A stretch of DNA of 64,000 bases from Pogona vitticeps (Eukaryota; Chordata; Lepidosauria; Squamata; Agamidae). Below are positions 49,590-60,515 of this stretch, piece after piece (within the stretch, counting starts at the first letter, position 1; each line of letters opens with the position of its first letter). The stretch spans positions 103,230,501-103,294,500 of the forward strand of contig NC_135785.1 of assembly GCF_051106095.1 (NCBI RefSeq), in the 5' to 3' direction. The translations under genes and the position numbers were made by a program. The notes beneath the pieces were generated by a model. The model saw only the letters and a list, made by a program, of their open reading frames with translations, did not search any database and was not told the DNA's origin.

Positions 49590-50520
49590 GAAAACCAGAC
49601 CGAAAGGGGGGACCTAATGGATGCTACACTGTACACATCTCCATTAGGAGATAAGATAGCAGCAAAAATACATGTAGGCAGTGGATGAACTTTGTAACGT
49701 TTGTATCATTTCATTATTCATTCCAGTTTTTAAAGGCATATTGATATTATTTGTTTAAAACATAGCCTTGTTTTCAGACTCTGCAGAGTAATTATTAAAA
49801 GGCAGAAGTGCAATATTTGGTTTGCGTGCGTTAGCGTGTTCTTGACAGGAATTGGATTATGTTTTTCCATTTTGATTATCAAGAAATTAGCTTCTCTTTC
49901 TAAAAATGCTGCTTTATTTATTTCATGTACATATGTACAGTATGTACTTGTATATTCTTCCCTTTCCACAGAGGTGCAAAGTTCAGGGCCTTTAGGCTAC
50001 AGCAAGAATGACCAGCCTAAGGCCTGTGGGTTGCATGAGGCCCATTTCTCCAACCTCCAGGGGCTGCATCCCTAAAAGCTAGAAATAAAATTAAAAGTAT
50101 AGTACAGTGGTCAGAAAGGTTTCTAATGCTGTTTAGTAAGTGTTGGGCATTTTTTCTTGTTTTGTGGGGGAGCCCCAATTTTAAATAATTTTAAAATATA
50201 TTTTTGGCTAATAGAAGAATCAGGAGCTTTTCAGTGTAAGAAATCAGTTTTTATAATTAAAAACAGTTACGTAGTTTAAAAAAATGCTTGTATTAACTTT
50301 AGCAGTATGTGTTTTTTAAAATATGCAAATAAGTCGCATCTTGGTTCTGTGGCCTTTGGGCTGCTGAAAAATGTCACTCAGTTTCAGTGAGATAACACAA
50401 ACAATCAAGAAAAAACCAATTAGAAGAGTTTACCTCCAGTTTTTGCTAGGCCATTGAGTCCTCCTAATGGAGATGTGTACAGTGTAGCATCCATTAGGTC
50501 CCCCCTTTCGGTCTGATTTT
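49590..50520. repeat. Inverted pair of 60-bp arms, unknown element
   Basis: The left arm (49591-49650) and the right arm (50461-50520) are complementary at 59 of 60 positions. Each arm also contains CCTAATGG and CCATTAGG about 20 bp apart, so it can fold on itself. The left arm is bracketed by GAGATAAGATAGC (49577-49589 and 49648-49660). The 810-bp spacer has no recognisable coding sequence. The family is unknown to me. Confidence 0.75.
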
Positions 50521-51468
50521 CACAATCTAAGGAAATTCCCCATTTTTGTTGCCCTTTTCCACATCTCTGTCATGTGACCTGTCTTTAAGGATTTTAGTGA
50601 TACTGTAGGCTGCATCTGCTATATTCCTCTTCTCCCTAAATTCAGAGTTCCATGGTGGATTTTGCAGTAGTTATTTTTTCTTCAGTAAGCAAGCCATGTT
50701 GAGTGGGCCAGCTGCATCTGAAAATGCCTTCCATGGTGTGAATTGCTGGAAGAGTGAAAGAGTTGTGTGCTGTTACTGCCAAACTGTAAGGAGTGATGTG
50801 AAGGCCACGCCAGAGTGAGCAAAAATAGAGCTGGTGAAAGAAAAGAAGTGGTCACAAAGAGAAAAAGAGCAGAGAGGCTTGGGTGGAAAAGGAGAAGGCA
50901 TAGAGATTCAGATAAGTTTGCAGGGTAAAGGCTGATAACTTGAGAGATTGATTTACATGAGAGGAAAAACATAGGATGCAGAAAGAAAGTGTCTGGCTGA
51001 GGGCTGGAGCTGTAGAGAGATTAGAAGGGGGAGATGGGAGTAAGAAAGAGGATATAGAGAGAATACTGATGCAAACAGTGGAGAATGCTGAGTGTTAGGA
51101 GAAAGGTGAATTGAGAAATAAGACTGCAGATACAGTCATGGCCAAAAATATTGGCATCCTTGCAATTCTCTCAGAAAATGCAACCCTTCTCTCAGAAAAT
51201 TGTTGTAGTTGCAAATGTTTTGGTACTCACATGTTCATTTCTTTGGTTTGCGTTGGAACAACACAAAAAAACAGAGAAGAAAAGTCAAATCTGATACAAT
51301 CCCACAAGGAAACCCAAATATACACTAGCCAAAATTGGCACCCTTAATATTTCATAGCACCCCCTTTGGAAACAATAACTGAAATCAATCGCTTCCTGTA
51401 ACCATGAATGAGTTTCTTACACCTCTCTACTGGAATTTTGGACCACTCTTCTTTTGCAAGCTGCTCCA

Positions 51469-52021
51469 TGTTACATACAGCACTGATGTTACCTGTCTGT
51501 CATGGGTTTGGAGGGAAAGTTCCATCCTATGGGGAGTGGAAGGCGGGACATCAGGAGGAGGGGCTGTACTGTATAAATATGTGATGCCTGTGTGGTGAGA
51601 GGACACACACTGGAAGATACTGGGAGACACTGAGAGACACTGGGATGTGACGAAGCAGCAGCTGGGAAGAAGAAGCTGTTGTGGGAGTCTGTGTGTCAGA
51701 CAGGGTACTTCTGTGTGTCAGAGTACCAACCTGATAGGTTCAGGTGTCTGTTGGTTAGCCAGAACTGATAGGTTCAGGGTCTGTGCTTCAAGTTAAGGGT
51801 TCTGTGTGAACCAAACTGTATGCTTGTATGAGTGAGAATAAGCCACGTTACTTTATCCTATTCACCTGATTGTTTAGTTTTCCCTGTGTGTATTTAAATA
51901 AACCTTATTCTTTTTATTGTTAAAAAATCCATCCCTGGTCTGTGTGACTTCTTAAAGGGAATGGTTGGTGGCAGCTTAGTGTAACTGTGTGACATATCCC
52001 AGTAGGTCTGGGTTTGTCACA
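51469..52021 (+). repeat. 5' LTR of the Gmr1-like element
   Basis: It starts TGTTACATAC and ends TTTGTCACA. TATAAATA lies at 51572-51579 and AATAAA at 51897-51902, placed as promoter and polyadenylation signal. A stretch beginning TGGTGTCCAGCG five bases after the LTR is a candidate primer-binding site; I cannot name the tRNA. Confidence 0.92.
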
Positions 52022-52459
52022 TTGATTGGTGTCCAGCGTGTGGGATACGACTGGTCCAGTTGTCCAGCGGTCCAGCAAAGCCTTGGCAAGTGTGCCCAGA
52101 GCAAGGGGGGTCTAGTCAGGGACAGTCTGAGGCGCGTAGGTAATCTTCTAGGTGTACCTCACGGGGAGGTGCGCTAGTAGAAGAACGTGCCAACTGGGGA
52201 GACTTAGATTAAGGTGCTCTGAGGCAGCCTAGTTTTGGCGGGAAAAAGCTGAGGCAAAACTGCGTAGCAACAGCGAGCTAGCTTGCCAGCTGAGAGGCCC
52301 AGCAGAGGGGGGTAGGCTCTGACTTGATACTGTTGCAAGTTTAGTGCTGAAGAACAGCAGCAATCTCTAGGGAGAGCTGGTTCTGAGGCAAGAAGGAAAA
52401 AAGTGGTCGTTTTATTCTGAGGCTTGACTTTTTAAAGCAGCCTGTTCTGAGGGGGGATT

Positions 52460-55400
52460 ATGCCCTTGACTCGAAGCCAGATGGCAGAAATGAGTGATGT
52501 GAAAGACCCCCAGATTGACCAAGGTTCTGAGGATGAATTTGGCTCAGTGCAAGGTGACAGCACAGGAGAGCAGAACCCAGAACTTAGAAAAATACTCATA
52601 GCCCAACAGCATGAACTGAGGGTGAGGGAAATGGAGGAAAGGGAAAGAGAGAAACAGCGGCAATTTGAATTAGAGAGAGAGAGAGAGAGAATGGAGAGGG
52701 AAGAAAGAATGGAGAGAGAGAAAATTGCTCTGGAAAAAGAAAGAATGGCCTTTGAATTAAAAAAATTGGAACTGATGAACCAGAACAATAATAACAATAG
52801 GGATTCTGAGGGAGGCCAACTGTCTAAAGCTGACCTGAAGAAATTCCCTGTGTACCACAAGGGAGATTGCCCTGAGGTGTTCTTTTCCCTAGTGGAAAGA
52901 GCGTTTGTGGACTTCTCAGTAAGGGAAACTGAGAAGATGACCATCATGCGATCTTTAATCAGTGGTAGCCTGGCTGAGGTTTATGCCGAGATGCCTGAGG
53001 AACTGATGAAAGATTTTGCAGAGTTTAAAAAACTGGTGTTTGCCAGACATGGGATAAATGCAGAGCAGCTGAGACAAAGATTCAGGTCCCTCACAAAAAA
53101 ACCAGAACAGACTTTTACCCAAGTGGGGGCCCAACTGGTGAGGCTGCTTGAGAAATGGCTATCGCAGGAGGGAACAGAGACCTATGAGCAGCTTAAAGAC
53201 TTGATAGCACTGGAACAGTTCTATTCAGTCCTGCATGGGGAATTGAAATTCCAGGTGAGGGAAAGGAAACCGAAATCTGTGGCAGCAGCCGCAGAGATCG
53301 CAGATTTTATTTCCCAAATAAGAAAGCCCTTGGGTGAGGGGAAATCTGTAGGTAAACCCAAAGAAACCTACAGCAAGTACTCTCAGGGACCAGGGAAAAG
53401 CCAGCAAGGGGGAGGGGCCCATGGTGAAGGGAAGCCCTCAGACATGAAACTAAGACCTCAGATTTTGGAGGGAAAACCAAAACAAGATGAGAGAGAATCA
53501 AAATACACCAGAAAATGCTATTTCTGTCAGGGAAAGGGTCATCTAATCTCAGAGTGTGAGAAATTAAAGCAGCTAAAAGGAATGGTGCCTCAGAATGCTA
53601 GTGGGACCAAGCCAAAAGCTGTGTTCTGTGTCCAGAAAGAGCAAAGCTCAGTGTCACTGAGGGAGCCTGTTGCCATGGCTACTCAGTCTGGAACAGCTAC
53701 CTCTGCTGATCAGGCTGAGGAAAATGGTCCTCTTATAGAGGTAAAACGCTGCTTGCTGGTGAAAACAGATTCTCAGTTGTTTGAGACAGCCGGGGTGGAC
53801 GTAGGAATACTTGACCGTCAGTATAGGGGGCTGCGGGACACTTGTTCCCAGGTAACCCTATGCCATCCAGATATTATTCCTAGGGAGTTTATACTCCCAA
53901 ATGAGAGCATGAAGGTGGCAGGGATTGAGGGGCAGGTAATCTCTCTGCCAGTAGCAGAGGTACCTGTCAACTTTCAAGGCTGGAGGGGAGTTTGGAGGCT
54001 AGCGATTTCATCGACTCTGCCAGCAGCCGTGCTCGTGGGAAATGACCTGGCTGAACATGTGAAACGGGTGCTAGTGATTACACGCTCACAAGCCACCACA
54101 GGGACAGTTCAGGGGGGTAATGATGAGCCAGAGACGGAAGCAGAGGGGAGTCCAGAAGCTGTGGTGGAAACCTTAACCACAGACAGCAGATTTGGACAGG
54201 AGCAGAAGGCAGACGCCACTCTCCAAAAGTGTTTTGAACAGGTGACTGACGCCCAGCTAACACCTGAAACCCCAGTGAGATTTCTGGAGGAAAAGGGGAT
54301 TTTATATAGAGAGACCCTGAGGAATATCTCAAAAGGGGGAGATGGGATCAGAAGTCAGCTGGTGGTACCTGAAAAGTATCGCCCCATGATCTTACAAAGG
54401 GGTCACTCTGACATGTCTGCTGCACACTTAGGGGTGAAAGGGCCCCTTGATTTGATCAAGCAAGATTGGGAGCAGATCACCCAGGATGACCCACAAGACG
54501 TTGTGACATACATAGACACCCTGATGAACGACCTAAGGAGAAATCTAGAGCTGGCAGCAGAAAACCTGCAAGCTCAGAAGGTCAGACAGAAAACATGGTA
54601 TGACCACAAAGCTAGAGAGAGGCACTTTGACCCAGGGGAGGAAGTGCTTTGGCTTAGGCCCTGCAGAGAGAATAAACTGCAGCTCAAATGGGCAGGACCA
54701 TATAGGGTCATTTCCAAGATGTCAGACCTGAACTACCTAATAGAGCAGGAGGAGAACCAAGCAAGGAGGGTGGTTCATGTGAATGCCCTAAAACCCTACT
54801 ATAGAGGGGAACAGAGGGTTTTATTCGCGATAAAAGCAGCTGAGAGTGAGGAAGCTGAATTACCCTTCTGGGAGGGTAGAGGGGAAGTAAAATACAACCC
54901 AGAGGAGGTAAAGATCAGTCCTGCACTCACCCAAGACCAGCAGCAAGAACTAAAAATGCTGCTTAGTAAATATCAACAGGTGTTTTCCAACAAGCCGGGG
55001 ATAGTGAAGGGAGTGATGCATCGGATCCACACAGGGGATGCACCCCCGCAGGCAGTCTCCCCATACCGAGTAACGGGACCCTATAGGGACAAGGTGCGGA
55101 AGGAGCTGGACGAAATGCTGAGGGAGAACATAATCGTCCCCTCTTCTAGTCCTTGGTCCTCTCCGATAGTCCTTGTGGACAAGCCTGATGGGAGCATTAG
55201 GTTTTGTGTCGATTACAGGAAATTAAACCGTGTAACCACTCCTGATGCCTACCCAATGCCCAGGCTAGACAACCTGATTGAAACCATAGGGGGTTGTCGG
55301 TTCATCTCATCATTGGACCTGGTAAAGGGATATTGGCAATTAAGAATTGATCCCAGGGATCAAGAAAAGACTGCCTTTTGCAGCCCTTTTGGTCTCTATG

Positions 55401-56311
55401 AGTTTCGAGTCCTGAGCTTTGGTCTCAGAAATGCACCAGCCACATTCCAAAGGCTGATGGACCAGACCTTGGCAGGGCTCAGTGACTTTACAGTGGCCTA
55501 CATTGACGACATAGGGATCTTCAGTAATACCTGGGAAGATCACCTGATACACCTGGAGTTAGTGCTGCAGAGGTTAAGTGCAGCAGGGCTAACAGTAAAG
55601 GCCAGCAAGTGTCAGCTGGGTAGCCCAGAAATAAAATACTTGGGTCACATGGTAGGGGGAGGAGTGATAAAACCCCTGGAGGCCAAAATAGAAGCTGTTC
55701 GTGATTGGCCCAGACCCAACACCAAGAAAAAAGTCAAATCATTTCTTGGGTTGGTGGGCTACTACAGAAAGTTCATCCCGAGGTTTAGCGAGATTGCGGC
55801 TCCGCTGACCGATCTGACGAGGAAGAAGGCTGATGACCGCATCCCGTGGACCAGCGACTGTGAGGCGGCGTTCCAGAGGTTGAAGGAGGCGTTAATCAAC
55901 TATCCTGTGCTGCGTGCTCCAGACTTCGACCGGGAGTTCATAATCTACACAGATGCGTCTAACAGCGGGGTAGGAGCAGTTCTGTGCCAGGAGGATGAGA
56001 ATGGTGACCAGCATCCGGTGTCCTACCTGAGTAGGAAACTTCAAAAAGGTGAGAGACATTTGGCAACCGTGGAGAAGGAGTGTTTGGCCATAGTCTACGC
56101 GATCCAGAAGGCCAAGCCTTACATCTGGGGAAGACATTTTATTCTGTGTACTGACCATTCACCATTGCAATGGTTAAAGACAATGAAAACCCACAATAGC
56201 AAACTTATGAGGTGGGCTTTAAACCTACAGGACTATGACTTTGAAGTGAAGGTGGTCAGAGGGTCAGTGAACTGTGTTGCTGACGCCTTGTCAAGAAGAC
56301 CTGAAGATTGA
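52460..56311 (+). CDS. gag-pol region of the Gmr1-like element (fossil)
   Basis: The frame encodes a Glu/Arg-rich coiled-coil-like segment at the start of gag (about 52.6-52.8 kb), then a SCAN-like capsid region (about 52.84-53.33 kb, with QRFRSLTKKPEQTFTQVG and KDLIALEQFY), a CCHC knuckle CYFCQGKGHLISEC (about 53.52-53.56 kb), a protease-like stretch (about 53.77-54.07 kb), an integrase-type region (about 54.2-54.85 kb) ending in a GPY-type module (KWAGPYRV), reverse transcriptase (about 55.0-55.75 kb, with VDYRKLN and YIDD) and RNase H (about 55.93-56.29 kb, with IYTDAS and LCTDHSPLQWL). The gag SCAN similarity fits the known origin of the vertebrate SCAN domain from Gmr1-like gag. It is treated as a fossil, broken in about one place. 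Confidence 0.88.
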   Translation: MPLTRSQMAEMSDVKDPQIDQGSEDEFGSVQGDSTGEQNPELRKILIAQQHELRVREMEEREREKQRQFELERERERMEREERMEREKIALEKERMAFELKKLELMNQNNNNNRDSEGGQLSKADLKKFPVYHKGDCPEVFFSLVERAFVDFSVRETEKMTIMRSLISGSLAEVYAEMPEELMKDFAEFKKLVFARHGINAEQLRQRFRSLTKKPEQTFTQVGAQLVRLLEKWLSQEGTETYEQLKDLIALEQFYSVLHGELKFQVRERKPKSVAAAAEIADFISQIRKPLGEGKSVGKPKETYSKYSQGPGKSQQGGGAHGEGKPSDMKLRPQILEGKPKQDERESKYTRKCYFCQGKGHLISECEKLKQLKGMVPQNASGTKPKAVFCVQKEQSSVSLREPVAMATQSGTATSADQAEENGPLIEVKRCLLVKTDSQLFETAGVDVGILDRQYRGLRDTCSQVTLCHPDIIPREFILPNESMKVAGIEGQVISLPVAEVPVNFQGWRGVWRLAISSTLPAAVLVGNDLAEHVKRVLVITRSQATTGTVQGGNDEPETEAEGSPEAVVETLTTDSRFGQEQKADATLQKCFEQVTDAQLTPETPVRFLEEKGILYRETLRNISKGGDGIRSQLVVPEKYRPMILQRGHSDMSAAHLGVKGPLDLIKQDWEQITQDDPQDVVTYIDTLMNDLRRNLELAAENLQAQKVRQKTWYDHKARERHFDPGEEVLWLRPCRENKLQLKWAGPYRVISKMSDLNYLIEQEENQARRVVHVNALKPYYRGEQRVLFAIKAAESEEAELPFWEGRGEVKYNPEEVKISPALTQDQQQELKMLLSKYQQVFSNKPGIVKGVMHRIHTGDAPPQAVSPYRVTGPYRDKVRKELDEMLRENIIVPSSSPWSSPIVLVDKPDGSIRFCVDYRKLNRVTTPDAYPMPRLDNLIETIGGCRFISSLDLVKGYWQLRIDPRDQEKTAFCSPFGLYEFRVLSFGLRNAPATFQRLMDQTLAGLSDFTVAYIDDIGIFSNTWEDHLIHLELVLQRLSAAGLTVKASKCQLGSPEIKYLGHMVGGGVIKPLEAKIEAVRDWPRPNTKKKVKSFLGLVGYYRKFIPRFSEIAAPLTDLTRKKADDRIPWTSDCEAAFQRLKEALINYPVLRAPDFDREFIIYTDASNSGVGAVLCQEDENGDQHPVSYLSRKLQKGERHLATVEKECLAIVYAIQKAKPYIWGRHFILCTDHSPLQWLKTMKTHNSKLMRWALNLQDYDFEVKVVRGSVNCVADALSRRPED

Positions 56312-56579
56312 AGACGGCGAAAGAACATGGACTATGTGTATATAATGATGACAAAGTTAAATGTACCTGTTTTTTGAATTTGGTTTGTATGAATAAAGGT
56401 AAATGGATGTATTGTATATATGGTAAATGTTTACATGCATAATTGCTATGGTTTAACTTAGAATGTAAGGATAAGTAAGTATGGTATGTATAACTGTTGT
56501 TGTGTGTTTTATCAAGGTTGTTTTTTGGGAAAAAGCACCTTAGCTTTCCCCCTACAAAACAACTTATAAAGAGGGGAGG

Positions 56580-57132
56580 TGTTACATACAGCACTGATGT
56601 TACCTGTCTGTCATGGGTTTGGAGGGAAAGTTCCATCCTATGGGGAGTGGAAGGCGGGACATCAGGAGGAGGGGCTGTACTGTATAAATATGTGATGCCT
56701 GTGTGGTGAGAGGACACACACTGGAAGATACTGGGAGACACTGAGAGACACTGGGATGTGACGAAGCAGCAGCTGGGAAGAAGAAGCTGTTGTGGGAGTC
56801 TGTGTGTCAGACAGGGTACTTCTGTGTGTCAGAGTACCAACCTGATAGGTTCAGGTGTCTGTTGGTTAGCCAGAACTGATAGGTTCAGGGTCTGTGCTTC
56901 AAGTTAAGGGTTCTGTGTGAACCAAACTGTATGCTTGTATGAGTGAGAATAAGCCACGTTACTTTATCCTATTCACCTGATTGTTTAGTTTTCCCTGTGT
57001 GTATTTAAATAAACCTTATTCTTTTTATTGTTAAAAAATCCATCCCTGGTCTGTGTGACTTCTTAAAGGGAATGGTTGGTGGCAGCTTAGTGTAACTGTG
57101 TGACATATCCCAGTAGGTCTGGGTTTGTCACA
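56580..57132 (+). repeat. 3' LTR of the Gmr1-like element
   Basis: The same length and, as far as I can read, the same sequence as the 5' LTR. It is preceded by a purine run AAAGAGGGGAGG, the expected polypurine tract. Confidence 0.93.
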
Positions 57133-58126
57133 CTCCAGGGCCTTCAGATTTGAAGGATGCCTTTTCTTAATTGCTGTTTTGAGATCTCTCCACAGGTATT
57201 CTATGGGATTTAGATCTGGACTCATTGCTGGCCATTTTAGAACTCTCCAGCACTTTGTTTGTAACCATTTCTGAGTGCTTTTTGAAATGTGTTTTGGGTC
57301 ATTGTCCTGCTGAAAGACCCATGACCTCTGGTGGAGATGCAGCTTTTTGACACTGGCCACTATGTTGTGCCCCAAAATTCTTTGGTAATCATCAGATTTC
57401 ATGATACTGTTCACACAGTCAAGACATCCAATTGCCAGAAGCAGCAAAGCAACCTCAAAACATCTTTGAACCTCTACCATGTTTGACTGTAGGGACTGTG
57501 TTCTTTTCTTTGAATGCCTCATTTCTTTTTCTGTAAACAGTGCCATGATGTCCTTGACCAAAAAGCTCTACTTTTGTCTCATCTGTCCACAGTACATTCT
57601 CCCAGAACTATTGTGGTTTTATCACATAAATTTTGACATGCTCCAGTCTTGCTTTTTTGTGCCTTTGTGTCAACAGTAGCGTCCTCCTGGGTCTCCTACC
57701 ATAGCATCCCTTTTCATTCAGATGGCGACGGATAGTGCAAGCTGACACTGTTGTACCCTGTGTCTGCAGATCAGCTTGAATTTGTTGGGAAGTTATTCTG
57801 GGTTCTGTATCCACCATGCAAACAACCCTTCATTGTAATTTTTCAGTAATTTTCAGTAATTTTGCTCTTTCGTCCACGTCCAGGGAGGTTAGCTACAGTG
57901 CCATGGGCTGTAAACCTCTTGATGCTATTGCACACAGCGGATACAGGAACATTAAGATCTCTGAAGATGGACTTCTAGCCTTCATATTATCAATGTTTTT
58001 CCACAATTTTTCTCTCAAATCCACAGACAACTCTTCTCACGTCATTCCTCCATGCTCAGTGTCACACACAACACAAAGATTGAGTCACCTTTTCTCCATC
58101 TTAACTGGTTGCAAGTGTGATTACTA

Positions 58127-58292
58127 CTGTATTTTTTGCACCATAAGACTCACTTTTTTCCCACAAAACAGGGGTGTGGAAAGTCTGTGCGTCTTATGGA
58201 GCGAAGAAAACAGATTATATTTTCCTGTTTTCTTCTCCTAAAAAATTGGTGCGTCTTATGGAAAGGTGCGTCTTATGGAGCGAAAAATACGG
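58127..58292. mobile_element. Short MITE inside Tc1 copy 2
   Basis: CTGTATTTTTTGCACCATAAG at the left mirrors GTCTTATGGAGCGAAAAATACGG at the right, with TA on both sides. In Tc1 copy 1 the same place reads ATTACTACATTGCCC without an insert, which confirms the borders. It is 166 bp and non-coding. Confidence 0.85.
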
Positions 58293-58381
58293 TATATTGC
58301 CCACACCTCTTACTTGCGACAGGTGTGTCTAAATACAAATTAAAGGAGCATCACATGCTTGAAAATGGGGGTGCTACCAAA

Positions 58382-58797
58382 TACAGTGGTGCCTCACATA
58401 GCGACGTTAATCTGTGCAGCAAAAATCGCTGCTAAGTGATTTCGTCGCTATGTGATTTTAAAAAGCCCATAGAAACGCATTAAAACCTGTTTAATGCGTT
58501 CCTATGGGCAAAAAACTGACCTTAAAGTGAAGATCCTCCATACGGCGGCCATTTTCGCTGCCTCTTAAGCAAGGAATCCGTCCCTAAACACAGCGGGCGG
58601 CCATTTTGGAACCGCCGATCAGCTGTTAAAAATCATCGCTTTGTGATGATCGGTAAGCGAAACAGGGAACCGATCATCGCAAAGAGAAAAAACGCATAGG
58701 AAACATCGCAATGCGATCGCTTTTGCAATCGCAAAAATTTCGTCGCTATGCGGTTTTGTTGCTAAACGGAGCGCCCGTTAAGCGAGGCACCACTGTA
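58382..58797. mobile_element. Mariner-type MITE (TACAGT family), copy e, inside Tc1 copy 2
   Basis: TACAGTGGTGCCTCACATAGC at the left and TTAAGCGAGGCACCACTGTA at the right. Tc1 copy 1 reads ACCAAATATTAA across the empty site, so the insertion is exact at a TA. Interior blocks CGTCGCTATG occur in both orientations. Confidence 0.92.
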
Positions 58798-58949
58798 TTA
58801 AGTTAAGAGTGCCAATAGTTACAAAAATGTCTCAGAGCAGTTTACATTGTGTGCTCCTGGTCTGAATTGTGAAGGTTTGGTTCTGGTTTGGATGGGAAGT
58901 GAAGATAAGTGACATTGCTATAGGTAGTAAAGAAAGCTGGCATACTTTC

Positions 58950-59320
58950 TTAAGTCCTTAAGGCCTACACCCACAAGAAATTGGGCCTTGGCTGTGGCAC
59001 CATCCCTATGGAATGGGCTCCTAGTGTACCTGGCCTGGTTCCCTCCTTCCCTGCCTTTAAAAGGATGTTATAAATTAGGCTGTCTGAAGAAGCCTTTAGG
59101 GACATCCTTGGCTAAATGCTTTTCTAGATTTTTGCCTTGCCATTGTTTCAGTATGCTTAGTTTTACATGTAGTTGTATTGTTTGTTGATTTCTTGATTAT
59201 TTTGTTTTCATTTGATAATTGACGTCTTTTGTTTATTATATTGATTGTTTCCTTTGATGTAAACCATCCAGAGTAGCGTCTAGCACTAATCAGGAGGTAT
59301 ACATGTTTATGAAAGACAGA
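58950..59320 (+). mobile_element. L2-type LINE 3' end
   Basis: The frame at about 58.98-59.11 kb reads LAVAPSLWNGLLVYLAW and KKPLGTSL-like sequence, the decayed counterpart of RAFSAAAPRLWNGL. The 3' region ends with AAACCATCCAGAGTAGCGTC and GGAGGTATACATG, typical of L2-type tails. Only the last 370 bp remain. Confidence 0.65.
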
Positions 59321-60294
59321 AAGAAAGAGAGACCACCAGCAATGGTAGAGGTTCTAGTACTTCAGATGTTTTTGCAATTGTTATGAACTTTGATTGGCAT
59401 AGTTAGGTGATGGGTATTGCACTGCAACAACATTTGAGGAGTCGCACATTACCATCTCCATCTTGGAACAGTTAGGTGCTCATGCTCTAGGCACGAGTGC
59501 ATGAGCACTCTGGAATGACTCTGATGGGTTATTACAAATAACATATAACTCGTTGCACTATATAGCAGTCACAATACAGGAAAATAGCAATGACCCTGAA
59601 ACAGAAATATCCCCTTGAAAAGGAAAGCCTGGCTTCCTTTGCAGACTGTGAGCAACAACTGCAAATTTACTATATTGTAAACAGATGGCTTGGAAAAATT
59701 CCGGAGGAATCTGTAGGGTATACTAGGAGATCTAGGAGACATAGTTGGAAATTCACGTGTGCTTTATATGTCCTCTAGTTTGTAAGTGAAATTAGATGAG
59801 CCAGAAACAGTGAAATGAGAGTGCATACCTTTCATTCATCCATTTGAAAATTAGCAGTGCTTAAGAAGGTAAACTAATCATACACATTAAACTTGTGAAT
59901 GTCAAGATGGAATTTCTGAAATGTAGATAGACTGAAAAATCTGGAGCTATGACTATTACATGTTACTGAGTAATTCCTCCTTTCTATTCTTGTGTAAGAC
60001 TTTTCTATTTGTAGAATACTTCAGTTAGCAATAGATAGAATATCTGTTTCACGGCACTAGTTCTGCTAGGAAATTAGCCAACAAAAATGACTGATACACA
60101 TTATTTTAAAAACCACCTGCTTTTATATATCTGTTTTAATTACTTATGATCCAAAAGAGATAATAAATAACATGTATAAAGCTTCCTGATCTGATTGCTT
60201 GGAGAGAATTTTCATTCATTACAGGCAATCAGACACACTATAAACCTGATTTGGTTTGTTGCTGTTTCTCAAATTAGGGAGGAAGTTGTATTGT

Positions 60295-60492
60295 TATAAT
60301 GCCATCAAGTAGCATCTAACATCTGGTGACTGTTACAGAGTTTTCAAGGTATGTGAAATGTTTGAGGGGTTGGTTGCACATTACCATCTCCATATTGGCT
60401 TATTACTGCCGTCTTCCACACGTTTCATGGCCAAACAGAGTTTGAATCAAAGTCTCTGGGTACTAGTCTCATTGTCTCTTTCATAGTAGTAG
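60295..60492 (-). repeat. tRNA-derived SINE, diverged relative of the 7.14 kb copy
   Basis: On the + strand it shares AATGCCATCAAGTAGC, GTTTTCAAGGTATGTG and GAGTTTGAATCAAAGTCTC in the same order as the copy at 7141-7322. A shorter trace (TTGAGGAGTCGCACATTACC) is at 59.43 kb. Confidence 0.5.
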
Positions 60493-60515
60493 TTCTGGTT
60501 GGTATTACTACAGTA

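Larger units (their letters stand above)
51469..57132 (+). mobile_element. Ty3/gypsy LTR retrotransposon, Gmr1-like
   Basis: The element starts TG and ends CA, has two 553-bp LTRs that I could not tell apart by eye, and is flanked by the 5-bp duplication CTCCA (51464-51468, 57133-57137). A single long frame (52460-56311) carries gag and pol without a frame change. The order is gag with a SCAN-like domain, zinc knuckle, protease-like region, integrase-type region, reverse transcriptase, RNase H. Integrase before reverse transcriptase is known from Gmr1-like Ty3/gypsy elements. No envelope gene is seen. The matching LTRs mean a very recent insertion. I judge the internal part broken in about one place. 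It has inserted into a Tc1 transposon. Confidence 0.9.
51133..58822 (-). mobile_element. Tc1-like DNA transposon, copy 2, hit by three later insertions
   Basis: The left inverted end CAGTCATGGCCAAAAATATT is bordered by TA. The transposase runs on the minus strand; the longest open part (57133-57561) has FQQDNDPKHISKSTQKWLQ (second catalytic Asp) and SPDLNPIEYLWRDLK (catalytic Glu). The N-terminal half (RHLNEKGCYGRRPRR at about 57.7 kb) is in another frame. The element is interrupted by an LTR retrotransposon (51469-57132) and two MITEs (58127-58292, 58382-58797). The right end loses similarity to copy 1 about 200 bp before the expected terminus, so one inverted repeat is missing and the copy is immobile. 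Confidence 0.9.

Noticed and set aside
52432-52947. A Ser/Leu-rich open frame antisense to the start of gag
   Set aside because: It is the mirror of the Glu/Arg-rich gag coding sequence, not a separate gene.
57031-57561. A 176-residue minus-strand frame as a possible host gene
   Set aside because: Its N-terminal part is Tc1 transposase and its C-terminal end is antisense LTR sequence; it is a by-product of the insertion.
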